Assembly (NCBI GenBank): GCA_003453435.1
Contig: DMLH01000095.1
Coordinates: 1-6,896, forward strand
DNA length: 6,896 nt
Reading direction: 5' to 3'
Origin: Clostridiales bacterium
Lineage (GTDB): Bacteria > Bacillota > Clostridia > Christensenellales > UBA1242
Under the pieces are notes generated by a model. That model made no database searches. It was given only the letters and a program-made list of their open reading frames with translations, and was not told where the DNA came from. How positions within the stretch are numbered: position 1 is the stretch's first letter; every line of letters begins with the position of its first letter. This document shows positions 1 through 5,834 of this stretch, in pieces. A program made the translations under genes and the position numbers.

Positions 1-512
1 CTGCAAAATTTTTAAGAAAAATACCAAACGGACTATTGAAATTTGCAGTTAATGTTTTAAAATGGATGGATAGGCACAACTGTATGCCTAAAAAGATTAT
101 TGAGGTAAGTCCATTTCACACAAGTTGCTTTTTGACAAACATGAAAAGCATTTCCACGGATTATGTTTATCATCATTTATATGATTTTGGAACAACAGGC
201 ATGTTTGTTGGGCTTGGTAAGGAACACGTGGAACCGGTAGTTAATGATGTGACAAAAGAAATTGAGCCGGGTAAGGTTTTAAGACTGGGAATTGTTATTG
301 ATGAAAGGATTTGTGATGGGTTTTATTATGCTAAAAGCATAAAACTTATTAAAAAACTGCTACAAAACCCTGAATTACTTGAAGAAAAATACGTTATTCC
401 TGAAAAGGATAAGGTTTACACAAAAAAACAGATAAGGGCTAAAAAAAGAGTGGCTAAAAAAGAACTTAAACGTAAACGCAAAGAAGAAAACGCGAATAAA
501 ATTTGTATTTAA
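1..512 (+). CDS. Stand-alone 2-oxoacid dehydrogenase E2-like acyltransferase (3' part)
   Basis: The gene is cut by the left edge. The frame is open from base 3, so the TTG at 36 is not a convincing start and the true start lies outside the window. The visible 169 residues look like the C-terminal half of the chloramphenicol-acetyltransferase-like catalytic domain of E2 dihydrolipoyl acyltransferases. They include a segment YHHLYDFGTTGMFVGLG and the signature DERICDG (bases 300-320), followed by a helix ending in NPELLE. In true E2 enzymes this signature is DHRxxDG, where the His is catalytic; here Glu (bases 303-305) takes its place. From memory, small stand-alone Clostridia members of this family also carry DERIxDG, so the change is probably a family trait. 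No lipoyl domain is visible. A Lys/Arg-rich tail of about 30 residues ends the protein. Substrate and role are unknown. A terminator follows directly, so it closes an upstream transcription unit. Confidence 0.75.
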   Translation, partial: AKFLRKIPNGLLKFAVNVLKWMDRHNCMPKKIIEVSPFHTSCFLTNMKSISTDYVYHHLYDFGTTGMFVGLGKEHVEPVVNDVTKEIEPGKVLRLGIVIDERICDGFYYAKSIKLIKKLLQNPELLEEKYVIPEKDKVYTKKQIRAKKRVAKKELKRKRKEENANKICI

Positions 513-516
513 AACT

Positions 517-536
517 GGCACTTTAGTGCCTTTTTT
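517..536 (+). terminator. Intrinsic terminator after the E2-like gene
   Basis: GGCAC at 517-521 pairs perfectly with GTGCC at 526-530 around a TTTA loop; one more A-T pair is possible. Six T residues follow at 531-536. An A-run sits just before the stem. The hairpin begins four bases after the TAA of the preceding gene, which is the classic position for a Rho-independent terminator. Confidence 0.88.
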
Positions 537-588
537 ATCATCTTTACGCAATTAAATTGGTTAACCAACTTTGTAATCAAATTTTTGT

Positions 589-617
589 TTGACAAATTTT
601 GTTAATCCTTAAATATT
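589..617 (+). promoter_or_regulatory. Candidate sigma-A promoter (distal) for the phosphoesterase operon
   Basis: A perfect -35 box TTGACA lies at 589-594. With a 17-base spacer the -10 box is AATATT (612-617), a 4/6 match. It would start transcription near 624 and give a leader of about 46 bases with no clear Shine-Dalgarno before the ATG at 670. It competes with the proximal candidate at 635-663; both may be used. In DNA this AT-rich, chance matches are common. Confidence 0.4.
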
Positions 618-634
618 TTTTAGTAAATTTTCTA

Positions 635-663
635 TTGCCTTTTTGATTTTTTTGTGAGATAAT
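635..663 (+). promoter_or_regulatory. Candidate extended -10 promoter giving a leaderless start
   Basis: The -35 box TTGCCT (635-640, 4/6) and -10 box GATAAT (658-663, 5/6) are spaced exactly 17 bases apart. The -10 carries the extended TGn element (TGA at 655-657). The expected start point, 6-7 bases after the -10, is 669-670, that is, the A of the ATG of the phosphoesterase gene. This matches the lack of any Shine-Dalgarno there. It is a prediction from consensus only. Confidence 0.5.
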
Positions 664-669
664 TTTTGT

Positions 670-1377
670 ATGAAAGTTTACTGTATTAGTGATTTACATT
701 TAAGTTTAACTTGCGATAAGCCTATGGATATTTTTGGGCCAGTGTGGGAAGGATATTGGGACAAGATTGTTTTAGATTGGAAAAGCAAAGTAAGTGAGGA
801 CGATATTGTTTTAATTTCGGGTGACATAAGTTGGGCAATGAAACTTGAAGATGCAATTTGTGATATACTTGAAATTAACAAATTGCCAGGCAAAAAGGTT
901 TTTATAAGAGGTAATCACGACTATTGGTGGAAAAGTTTATCTGCAATAAGAAGTTTGTTGCCTGAAAACTGTTATGTAATTCAAAATGATAGTTTAAAAA
1001 TTGGAAATTATGTTTTTTGTGGAACTAGAGGCTGGAACATTCCTGAAAATGAAATTGTTAATGATGAAGACAAAAAAATGCTAAACAGAGAGATGCAAAG
1101 ATTGGAACTTTCATTAAAGAGTGCAAGTACAAAATTGTTAGAAGGCGACAATTTGGTTTGTTTAATTCACTATCCACCATTTAATAGTAGGCTTGAAAAC
1201 AGTATTTTTACTGATCTTTTAGAAAAATACAAAGTAAAAAAATGCGTTTACGGTCATTTGCATGGTACAAGTAGCAGAAGTGTTTTATATTTTGTTAAAA
1301 ATGATGTTGAGTACTATTTAACAAGTTGTGATAAAACCAACAATCAATTGATTCTTATTAGCGAAGAAAAGAGGTAA
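670..1377 (+). CDS. Calcineurin-like metallophosphoesterase (COG1768-type predicted phosphohydrolase)
   Basis: The 235-residue protein carries the complete metal-binding signature of the calcineurin-like phosphoesterase fold. DLH (D8, H10) is at the N-terminus, GD at 51-52, GNHD at 81-84, His167 lies in HYPP and GHLHG spans 195-199. These residues normally bind two metal ions and activate water to cleave a phosphomono- or diester. The N-terminal sequence ISDLHLS followed by DKPMDIFG resembles the uncharacterised COG1768 group, whose substrate I do not know. No signal peptide or membrane segment is seen, so it is probably cytosolic. The ATG is the only reasonable start: an in-frame TGA lies at 655-657 with no start codon between. 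No Shine-Dalgarno precedes it. The next gene begins one base after its stop, so the two are almost certainly co-transcribed and probably translationally coupled. Confidence 0.9.
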   Translation: MKVYCISDLHLSLTCDKPMDIFGPVWEGYWDKIVLDWKSKVSEDDIVLISGDISWAMKLEDAICDILEINKLPGKKVFIRGNHDYWWKSLSAIRSLLPENCYVIQNDSLKIGNYVFCGTRGWNIPENEIVNDEDKKMLNREMQRLELSLKSASTKLLEGDNLVCLIHYPPFNSRLENSIFTDLLEKYKVKKCVYGHLHGTSSRSVLYFVKNDVEYYLTSCDKTNNQLILISEEKR

Positions 1378-1378
1378 T

Positions 1379-1762
1379 ATGAATTGTAAATATCATACAA
1401 ACCATGAAGCGGTTTCAAAATGCAATATCTGTGGGGCAAATTTATGCAAAGAGTGCAGTGATTATCAAAACAAATATGATAGTTGTCCAGTCTGTGCAAA
1501 AATTTATGCTTCATCAACTTTTTTAACGTACAAAAATAATTTTACTTATAACCTTATAAGTGTTATTTGTGCGGGTGCATTTTTGATCTTGTACATATTA
1601 AGTTTGTTCACAAACAAACTTAGTTCACTATTCATAATTATAGGTGCAGTTGCAATTGGATTTTTATTACCGGTTTCAGTTGTTTTAACAGTTATTAATG
1701 CAAAGAAGCTTAAAATTTTTAAAAAACTTATAGAAAATGCAGTAAAAAACGAAAAAAATTAA
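1379..1762 (+). CDS. B-box-like zinc-finger membrane protein
   Basis: This 127-residue protein has two parts. Residues 3-39 hold a Cys/His cluster (C3, H6, H9, C15, C18, C23, C26, C36, C39) with the spacing CxxH...CxxC...CxxC...CxxC, as in B-box-type zinc fingers of small bacterial membrane proteins. It likely binds two zinc ions. Two hydrophobic helices follow, at about 58-77 and 81-106, and then a short Lys-rich tail, so the finger and tail probably both face the cytoplasm. The start ATG sits one base after the phosphoesterase stop, with a good Shine-Dalgarno AAGAGG at 1369-1374. The function is unknown; zinc fingers of this layout are usually thought to bind a protein partner. Its place directly before rsmH, where mraZ is often found, is notable, but it shows no resemblance to MraZ. 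Confidence 0.8.
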   Translation: MNCKYHTNHEAVSKCNICGANLCKECSDYQNKYDSCPVCAKIYASSTFLTYKNNFTYNLISVICAGAFLILYILSLFTNKLSSLFIIIGAVAIGFLLPVSVVLTVINAKKLKIFKKLIENAVKNEKN

Positions 1763-1788
1763 TAAAAAATTTTTAAAAAGAGAATATT

Positions 1789-2727
1789 ATGGAATTTAAA
1801 CATATACCTGTTATGCTCAATGAGTGTTTGGAAGGATTGAATATTAAGCCCGATGGGATATATTTTGATGGCACATTGGGTGGCGCTGGTCACAGTAGTG
1901 AAATACTTAAACAATTAAATAAAAATGGCTTGTTAATTGCAACCGATAAGGACGATGATGCAATAAAAGTTTCCACGGAAAGATTATCTAAAATTGCCGA
2001 CAAATTTAAAGTTATTAAAAGTGATTTTAAAAAGTTTAATGAAATTTTGGATGAATTAAAAATTGAAAAAATTGATGGTGTATTACTGGACTTAGGTGTA
2101 AGCAGTTATCAACTTGATAATGCCGAGAGGGGGTTTTCTTACATTGTTGATGCGCCTCTTGACATGAGGATGGACAGGTCGAAAATACTGACAGCAGAAA
2201 CGGTTGTAAATGAGTACTCGGCTGACGAATTAACTAAAATATTTTACGAATATGGTGAGGAACAATTTACAAAAAAAATAGTACAAAATATTGTTGAGTT
2301 TAGAAAAAATAAAAGAATTACAACAACAAAAATGCTGGCGGATATTATAAAACAGTCAGTACCAAAAAAAGTTCAAGCACAAAAAGGCAACCCTTGCAAA
2401 AAAGTTTTTCAGGCAATAAGAATCGAAGTCAATGGAGAATTGAAAGGCTTGTATGATGTAATTAATCAAATGATATCAAGACTAAAAATTGGTGGACGAA
2501 TTGCCATTATAACTTTTCATAGTTTAGAAGATAGAATTGTTAAGGATTGTTTTAAAAACAACAGTTTAGGTTGCATATGCCCTAAAAACATTCCAGTGTG
2601 TGTTTGTGGCCATAAGGCGTGTGTAAAACTTATAAACAAAAAACCAATTTTGGCGGGCGCAGATGAATTGAAATATAATTCTAGAAGTGCAAGTGCCAAA
2701 TTGAGAATTGCGGAAAAAATTGCGTAA
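1789..2727 (+). CDS. rsmH: 16S rRNA (cytosine1402-N4)-methyltransferase RsmH (MraW)
   Basis: RsmH uses S-adenosylmethionine to methylate N4 of C1402 in the decoding centre of 16S rRNA. The 312-residue length is normal for the family. Visible signatures in order: HIPVML at 5-10, the SAM-binding GTLGGAGHS at 28-36, DKD at 53-55, DLGVSS at 101-106, RGFSY at 114-118, DAPLDMRMD at 121-129, KVFQAIRIEVNGEL at 205-218 and FHSLEDR at 243-249. Near the C-terminus is a Cys-rich loop (C262, C264, C271, C273) typical of Firmicutes members, followed by the conserved NSRSASAKLR. All key parts are intact. The ATG agrees with family N-termini; the Shine-Dalgarno is weak (AAAGAGA around 1778-1783). It begins 26 bases after the zinc-finger gene and is the first dcw-cluster gene here. 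mraZ does not precede it within the window. Confidence 0.97.
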   Translation: MEFKHIPVMLNECLEGLNIKPDGIYFDGTLGGAGHSSEILKQLNKNGLLIATDKDDDAIKVSTERLSKIADKFKVIKSDFKKFNEILDELKIEKIDGVLLDLGVSSYQLDNAERGFSYIVDAPLDMRMDRSKILTAETVVNEYSADELTKIFYEYGEEQFTKKIVQNIVEFRKNKRITTTKMLADIIKQSVPKKVQAQKGNPCKKVFQAIRIEVNGELKGLYDVINQMISRLKIGGRIAIITFHSLEDRIVKDCFKNNSLGCICPKNIPVCVCGHKACVKLINKKPILAGADELKYNSRSASAKLRIAEKIA

Positions 2728-2756
2728 ATTAAAAAAACATTAAAAAATGTTAAAGC

Positions 2757-2780
2757 ATCATAAAGAAATCATGATTTTTT
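2757..2780 (+). terminator. Weak candidate terminator after rsmH
   Basis: ATCAT (2757-2761) can pair with ATGAT (2771-2775) around a nine-base loop, and T residues run to 2780. The stem has only five mostly A-T pairs, so termination would be partial at best. A separate hairpin, AACATT/AATGTT (2736-2751), lies just upstream without a T-run on this strand. The region may only weaken read-through from rsmH into ftsL. Confidence 0.25.
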
Positions 2781-2840
2781 ACATATTTTTTGGAAACAAC
2801 CACTATTTAACATCAAAATGAATTGAATTTTTTGCGCTAA

Positions 2841-2870
2841 TTGACCGGCTAATTATTAATTAAGAATAAA
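2841..2870 (+). promoter_or_regulatory. Candidate promoter for the ftsL-PBP pair
   Basis: The -35 box TTGACC (2841-2846, 5/6) and -10 box AATAAA (2865-2870, 4/6) are 18 bases apart. Transcription would start near 2877, which overlaps the GGGAGG Shine-Dalgarno (2873-2878). Either the start lies slightly upstream or this promoter is not the main one. The 165-base gap after rsmH supports a separate promoter for ftsL somewhere in this region. Confidence 0.35.
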
Positions 2871-2872
2871 CA

Positions 2873-2878
2873 GGGAGG
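2873..2878 (+). promoter_or_regulatory. Shine-Dalgarno upstream of ftsL with long spacing
   Basis: GGGAGG is a strong match to the 16S anti-Shine-Dalgarno sequence, but 14 bases separate it from the ATG at 2893, longer than the usual 5-9. A GTG at 2882 lies three bases after it, out of frame with ftsL. It opens a seven-codon reading frame ending at the TAG at 2903-2905, inside the start of ftsL. No better in-frame start for ftsL exists upstream. Confidence 0.6.
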
Positions 2879-2892
2879 TAAGTGAATATATT

Positions 2893-3630
2893 ATGGATGA
2901 GATAGAAAGTGATATCTTAATTGCGGAACCTGAAGAAGAAGTTGTTGATGAAGAAGTTGAAAATGAAAACGCCGAAGAAATAAAAAGTGATGCAGAAGAT
3001 GACAACATTTCAAATTTGTTTGAATACAAAAGTACACCTATGGAAGAAAATAAAACCATAAAAAAAGAAACAGACGCTTTTGTTAATTACAACAACAATA
3101 ATTTAAACAAGGTTTACAAGAAATATGATGTAGTTAAAACTTACGTTCCTAAAAAACATAACAAGCAAAAGAAAAATAATGAATTTGAAAAATACGTTAT
3201 CCATCAAAGCGGATATGTGCCTGAAAAAGAAACTTTTGTGGTAGAGCGCAAGTCTGAAAAACCAAAATTTAAGCTAAAGCGAAAAGTAAAAGTTTGGCTT
3301 GTTTCAATTTCAATAATATTTGCAATGCTTGGCGGTTTGTCAATTTATAATGCTGTTCACATATCCAATTTAAATAGGGAAATTGAGCAAACCACAACAA
3401 GCATTAATAATGTTAATAATGACATAAAACAAGTGGTTAAAAATATTGATGTTTTGACTGATGAGGATAATGTTTTGGAAAAAGCCGATGAACTTGGTTT
3501 AAAAGAAATACCGGAAGAAGATAAAGTGACTATACAATTGAACGAAAAAAATGAGGTGAAAGAGTACGAAAGCCAAACAAATTTTTTTGATAAAATTTGT
3601 AATTTTTTTAGGGGATTGTTTGGAGGCTAA
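2893..3630 (+). CDS. ftsL: FtsL/DivIC-like cell division protein with long cytoplasmic N-terminus
   Basis: The gene lies between rsmH and the class B PBP, exactly where ftsL is found in dcw clusters, and the protein has FtsL architecture. One membrane helix (about 134-154) follows a strongly basic stretch (KFKLKRKVKVW), so the N-terminus is cytoplasmic. After the helix comes a coiled-coil-like segment rich in Asn, Ile and Val (about 157-190). Then comes EKADELGLKEIPEED at about 196-210, which resembles the conserved AxxLGM/P end of FtsL/DivIC proteins. FtsL forms a complex with FtsB/DivIC and FtsQ/DivIB and activates septal peptidoglycan synthesis by FtsW and the class B PBP. Odd points: about 130 cytoplasmic residues, of which the first 45 are very acidic and the rest Lys/Asn-rich and probably disordered, against a few dozen in typical FtsL; and a C-terminal amphipathic tail (FFDKICNFFRGLFGG). 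The sequence is too divergent to separate FtsL from DivIC by eye; context decides. Confidence 0.72.
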   Translation: MDEIESDILIAEPEEEVVDEEVENENAEEIKSDAEDDNISNLFEYKSTPMEENKTIKKETDAFVNYNNNNLNKVYKKYDVVKTYVPKKHNKQKKNNEFEKYVIHQSGYVPEKETFVVERKSEKPKFKLKRKVKVWLVSISIIFAMLGGLSIYNAVHISNLNREIEQTTTSINNVNNDIKQVVKNIDVLTDEDNVLEKADELGLKEIPEEDKVTIQLNEKNEVKEYESQTNFFDKICNFFRGLFGG

Positions 3631-3632
3631 TA

Positions 3633-5546
3633 GTGATTACACCAAAATTTACAACATATTCAATGCAAAAGAGATTATTAGCAATGATTTTGCTGTTAAT
3701 CTCTCTTTTTATTTTGCTTTTTGGCAGACTTTTTTACTTGCAAGTTGTCAATGCAAAGTTTTTGCAACAAAAAGCGGAGGAGCAGTGGACAAGAGATCTT
3801 CCTATTAATGCTGAGCGAGGGGTTATTTATGACAGAAACGGCATTGCTCTCGCGGTTAGTTATACAACGTATGATGTTTTTGTTAGAAATAGCAATGTGA
3901 CAGACGAAGTTGCTGTGGCAAAACTTTTGTCGGATAAACTGAAACTGAATTATGATTTGGTTCTGTCCAAGGTAAGCAATTCAAAAGTGAGTGAAAGTTT
4001 AATTAAAATGCAGGTTGAAAGTGATGTTGCAAAGGATTTAAAAAATAGCGGACTTGCAGGTATTTATTACAGTGAAAACACAAAAAGGCACTACCCGTAT
4101 GGTGACTTATTAACACAAGTGCTGGGGTATACCACAATAGATAATATTGGCCAAAGTGGGCTGGAATTGTATTACAATAAGTTTTTGCAGGGCATTAACG
4201 GATACAGTCAGGTGCAAAGTGATATTAGGGGCTCGGAACTTTACAACACACTGGACAGTTATGTGCCTAGCGTGGCGGGCAATAACATAACGTTAACGGT
4301 AGATTATCAAATTCAACTTTTGTGCGAACAAGCTGCTGTTAAAATTATGCAGGAGCAAAAGCCGGTTAGTGCTCAAATTATAGTTATGAACCCTAATACT
4401 GGCGAAATTTTGGGCATGACATCTAAACCTAGTTTCGACCTAAATAATCCGCCAAGAGATAATATACACTTATTAAACGAGCAAAGTAAAAATTTGAGCA
4501 TTGTTGATGTTTACGAGCCGGGCAGTACGTTTAAAATATTAACAACTGCAACTGCGCTTGAGGAAAAGGTTACAAGCCTTGAAGATAGGTTTTATGACCC
4601 CGGGTATAGGGTTGTGGATGGACAAAAAATAAAGTGCTGGAAGCATGTTGGCCACGGCAGTCAAAATTTGGTTGATGGATTAAATAACAGTTGCAACAGT
4701 GTGTTTATAGACTTATCCTTAAGGCTAGGGCTGGACAAGATGTACGAATACTTTGAAAAATACGGTTTTGGCACGCCAACCAATGTGGATTTTGCTGGTG
4801 AAAGTGGTGGAATTTTGATGGATAAGGATAGTGTTAAAAGGGTGGACCTTGCCCGCATGGGCTTTGGGCAGGCCATTGCCGTCACCCCACTGCAACAAAT
4901 AAGGGCAATTAGTAGCGTTGTTAATGGCGGAATTTTGTATCAACCACATTTTGTTAAAAAAATTGCAAGCCAGTCAGGAAATTTTGAAAAAGAGTTCACT
5001 CCAGTGGCAGTTAGGCGTACTGTAAGTGAGGATGTAAGCAAAAAAATGTGCTATATGATTGAGCAAGTTATTAAAAAAGCAAATGCCATACAAAGTTTTA
5101 TTCCTGGCTATCGCGTTGGGGGCAAAACAGGAACTACTGAACTTATGGGCGAAAAGGGCAAAACGGGTGAACATATTGCAAGTTTTGTGGGCACATTTCC
5201 AGCAGATAAGCCGGAGTACGTGATACTGGTTGTGGTTGATAGGCCAAGCAGTGGTCACTACTACGGAAGCATTGTTGCAACGCCATATGCAAAAACCGTT
5301 TTTGAGGGCATTATTAGGTACAAAAACATTCAACCAACAGAAGATTTGGATAAAGATTTGAAGGCTATGGAAAAAAACATTGAAATGCCAAATTTGGTTG
5401 GCAAAAGTTTAAGCCAAGCAACAGCAATAATAAGAAATTTAGGTTTGCAGTACGAGGTTGAAGGCGAGGGCGGAAAAGTTTTGGCACAATACCCAGCCCC
5501 TGCGGAAATGCTTTACAAAAATGGCATTGTTGTGCTTACAACATAG
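3633..5546 (+). CDS. ftsI: Class B penicillin-binding protein, FtsI/SpoVD type, with one PASTA domain
   Basis: This is the peptidoglycan D,D-transpeptidase that cross-links septal (or, if SpoVD, spore cortex) cell wall outside the membrane. The 637-residue protein begins with a membrane anchor (about 15-38), then the class B dimerisation domain with ERGVIYDRNG at 61-70. The transpeptidase domain has all three active-site motifs: STFK with nucleophile Ser298 and Lys301, SCN at 353-355, and KTGT at 498-501. A single PASTA domain (about 583-637, starting EMPNLVG) ends the protein. One PASTA fits SpoVD better than Bacillus PBP2B, which has two, but the dcw location fits the division enzyme; they cannot be separated here. 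The start is GTG, chosen because GGAGG (3622-3626) lies six bases upstream. It begins two bases after the ftsL stop, so the two are co-expressed. mraY/murF, common next neighbours, are missing. Confidence 0.95.
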   Translation: MITPKFTTYSMQKRLLAMILLLISLFILLFGRLFYLQVVNAKFLQQKAEEQWTRDLPINAERGVIYDRNGIALAVSYTTYDVFVRNSNVTDEVAVAKLLSDKLKLNYDLVLSKVSNSKVSESLIKMQVESDVAKDLKNSGLAGIYYSENTKRHYPYGDLLTQVLGYTTIDNIGQSGLELYYNKFLQGINGYSQVQSDIRGSELYNTLDSYVPSVAGNNITLTVDYQIQLLCEQAAVKIMQEQKPVSAQIIVMNPNTGEILGMTSKPSFDLNNPPRDNIHLLNEQSKNLSIVDVYEPGSTFKILTTATALEEKVTSLEDRFYDPGYRVVDGQKIKCWKHVGHGSQNLVDGLNNSCNSVFIDLSLRLGLDKMYEYFEKYGFGTPTNVDFAGESGGILMDKDSVKRVDLARMGFGQAIAVTPLQQIRAISSVVNGGILYQPHFVKKIASQSGNFEKEFTPVAVRRTVSEDVSKKMCYMIEQVIKKANAIQSFIPGYRVGGKTGTTELMGEKGKTGEHIASFVGTFPADKPEYVILVVVDRPSSGHYYGSIVATPYAKTVFEGIIRYKNIQPTEDLDKDLKAMEKNIEMPNLVGKSLSQATAIIRNLGLQYEVEGEGGKVLAQYPAPAEMLYKNGIVVLTT

Positions 5547-5665
5547 GGTTGAGATTCTTCGTAAGACTTGCAGAAAGCAAGCCATAGGGGATGAGATCCT
5601 CACGTCGCAGACAAGTCTGCTCCTCAGGATGACAAAAAAAATAATAGTCTGCTCCTCAGGGTTAC
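5547..5665. repeat. Palindromic interspersed-type repeat element with a partial second copy
   Basis: This non-coding element starts immediately after the PBP stop. Its left part has a hairpin CTTGC (5567-5571)/GCAAG (5577-5581). The core at 5593-5633 is an imperfect palindrome: GCAGAC (5607-5612) pairs with GTCTGC (5615-5620) around AA, and ATCCT (5595-5599) pairs with AGGAT (5626-5630), with unpaired bases between. The words GAGATTCTTCG, GAGATCCTCACG and CTCCTCAGGATGAC recall short palindromic repeats scattered in many bacterial genomes; that is recognition from memory, not a search. Fifteen bases of the right arm (5614-5628) recur exactly at 5646-5660, followed by a diverged end to 5665. 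It has no coding capacity of its own and is likely a MITE-like or REP-like repeat. A structural role in the 3' end of the PBP mRNA is possible. Confidence 0.65.
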
Positions 5666-5728
5666 AAATTAATGATCCAACCAAATAAATTTTAAAAAAT
5701 TTATCTTTTTATAAAAAAAGTAGAAAAA

Positions 5729-5759
5729 TGCGTGTTTTTGTTTGACACGCACTTTTTTT
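5729..5759 (+). terminator. Intrinsic terminator of the ftsL-PBP transcript
   Basis: TGCGTGT (5729-5735) pairs perfectly with ACACGCA (5745-5751) around a nine-base T-rich loop. After one C come seven T residues (5753-5759). An A-run precedes the stem, so it could also work on the minus strand. It lies about 180 bases after the PBP stop, downstream of the repeat element, so the repeat is probably transcribed as part of the 3' UTR. Confidence 0.85.
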
Positions 5760-5793
5760 ATGAGTAAAATTATTTAGAATAAATAAATACTTA

Positions 5794-5799
5794 TATATT
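5794..5799 (+). promoter_or_regulatory. Candidate -10 box for the surface protein gene
   Basis: TATATT matches the -10 consensus at five of six positions and would place the start near 5806, leaving a leader of about 29 bases that includes the Shine-Dalgarno AGGTGA (5825-5830). No good -35 box lies at the proper distance. The gene follows a strong terminator, so some promoter must lie in this stretch; this is the most plausible position. Confidence 0.3.
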
Positions 5800-5834
5800 T
5801 TTGCTGAAAACACAAGATAATGGTAGGTGAATTT

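Noticed and set aside
36..512. A complete gene starting at TTG 36
   Set aside because: The frame is open to the left edge with residues that continue the same protein family, so the TTG is internal and the gene is partial.
2736..2751. Hairpin AACATT/AATGTT as a terminator for rsmH
   Set aside because: No T-run follows on the plus strand; it would fit only a minus-strand transcript, for which no gene exists.
2728..2892. Riboswitch or small RNA in the gap before ftsL
   Set aside because: Only short A-T-rich hairpins are present, with no conserved aptamer-like structure or strong terminator.
4974..5333. A 119-residue minus-strand reading frame
   Set aside because: It lies wholly inside the PBP transpeptidase coding region, has no ribosome binding site or recognisable domain, and is a shadow.
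5458..5688. A 76-residue plus-strand frame running from the PBP end through the repeat
   Set aside because: It overlaps the PASTA domain out of frame and then reads through the non-coding palindrome; no ribosome binding site and no family resemblance.
5816..5821. GATAAT as the -10 box of the surface protein gene
   Set aside because: It would put the transcript start inside the Shine-Dalgarno and has no -35 match, so TATATT at 5794 fits better.
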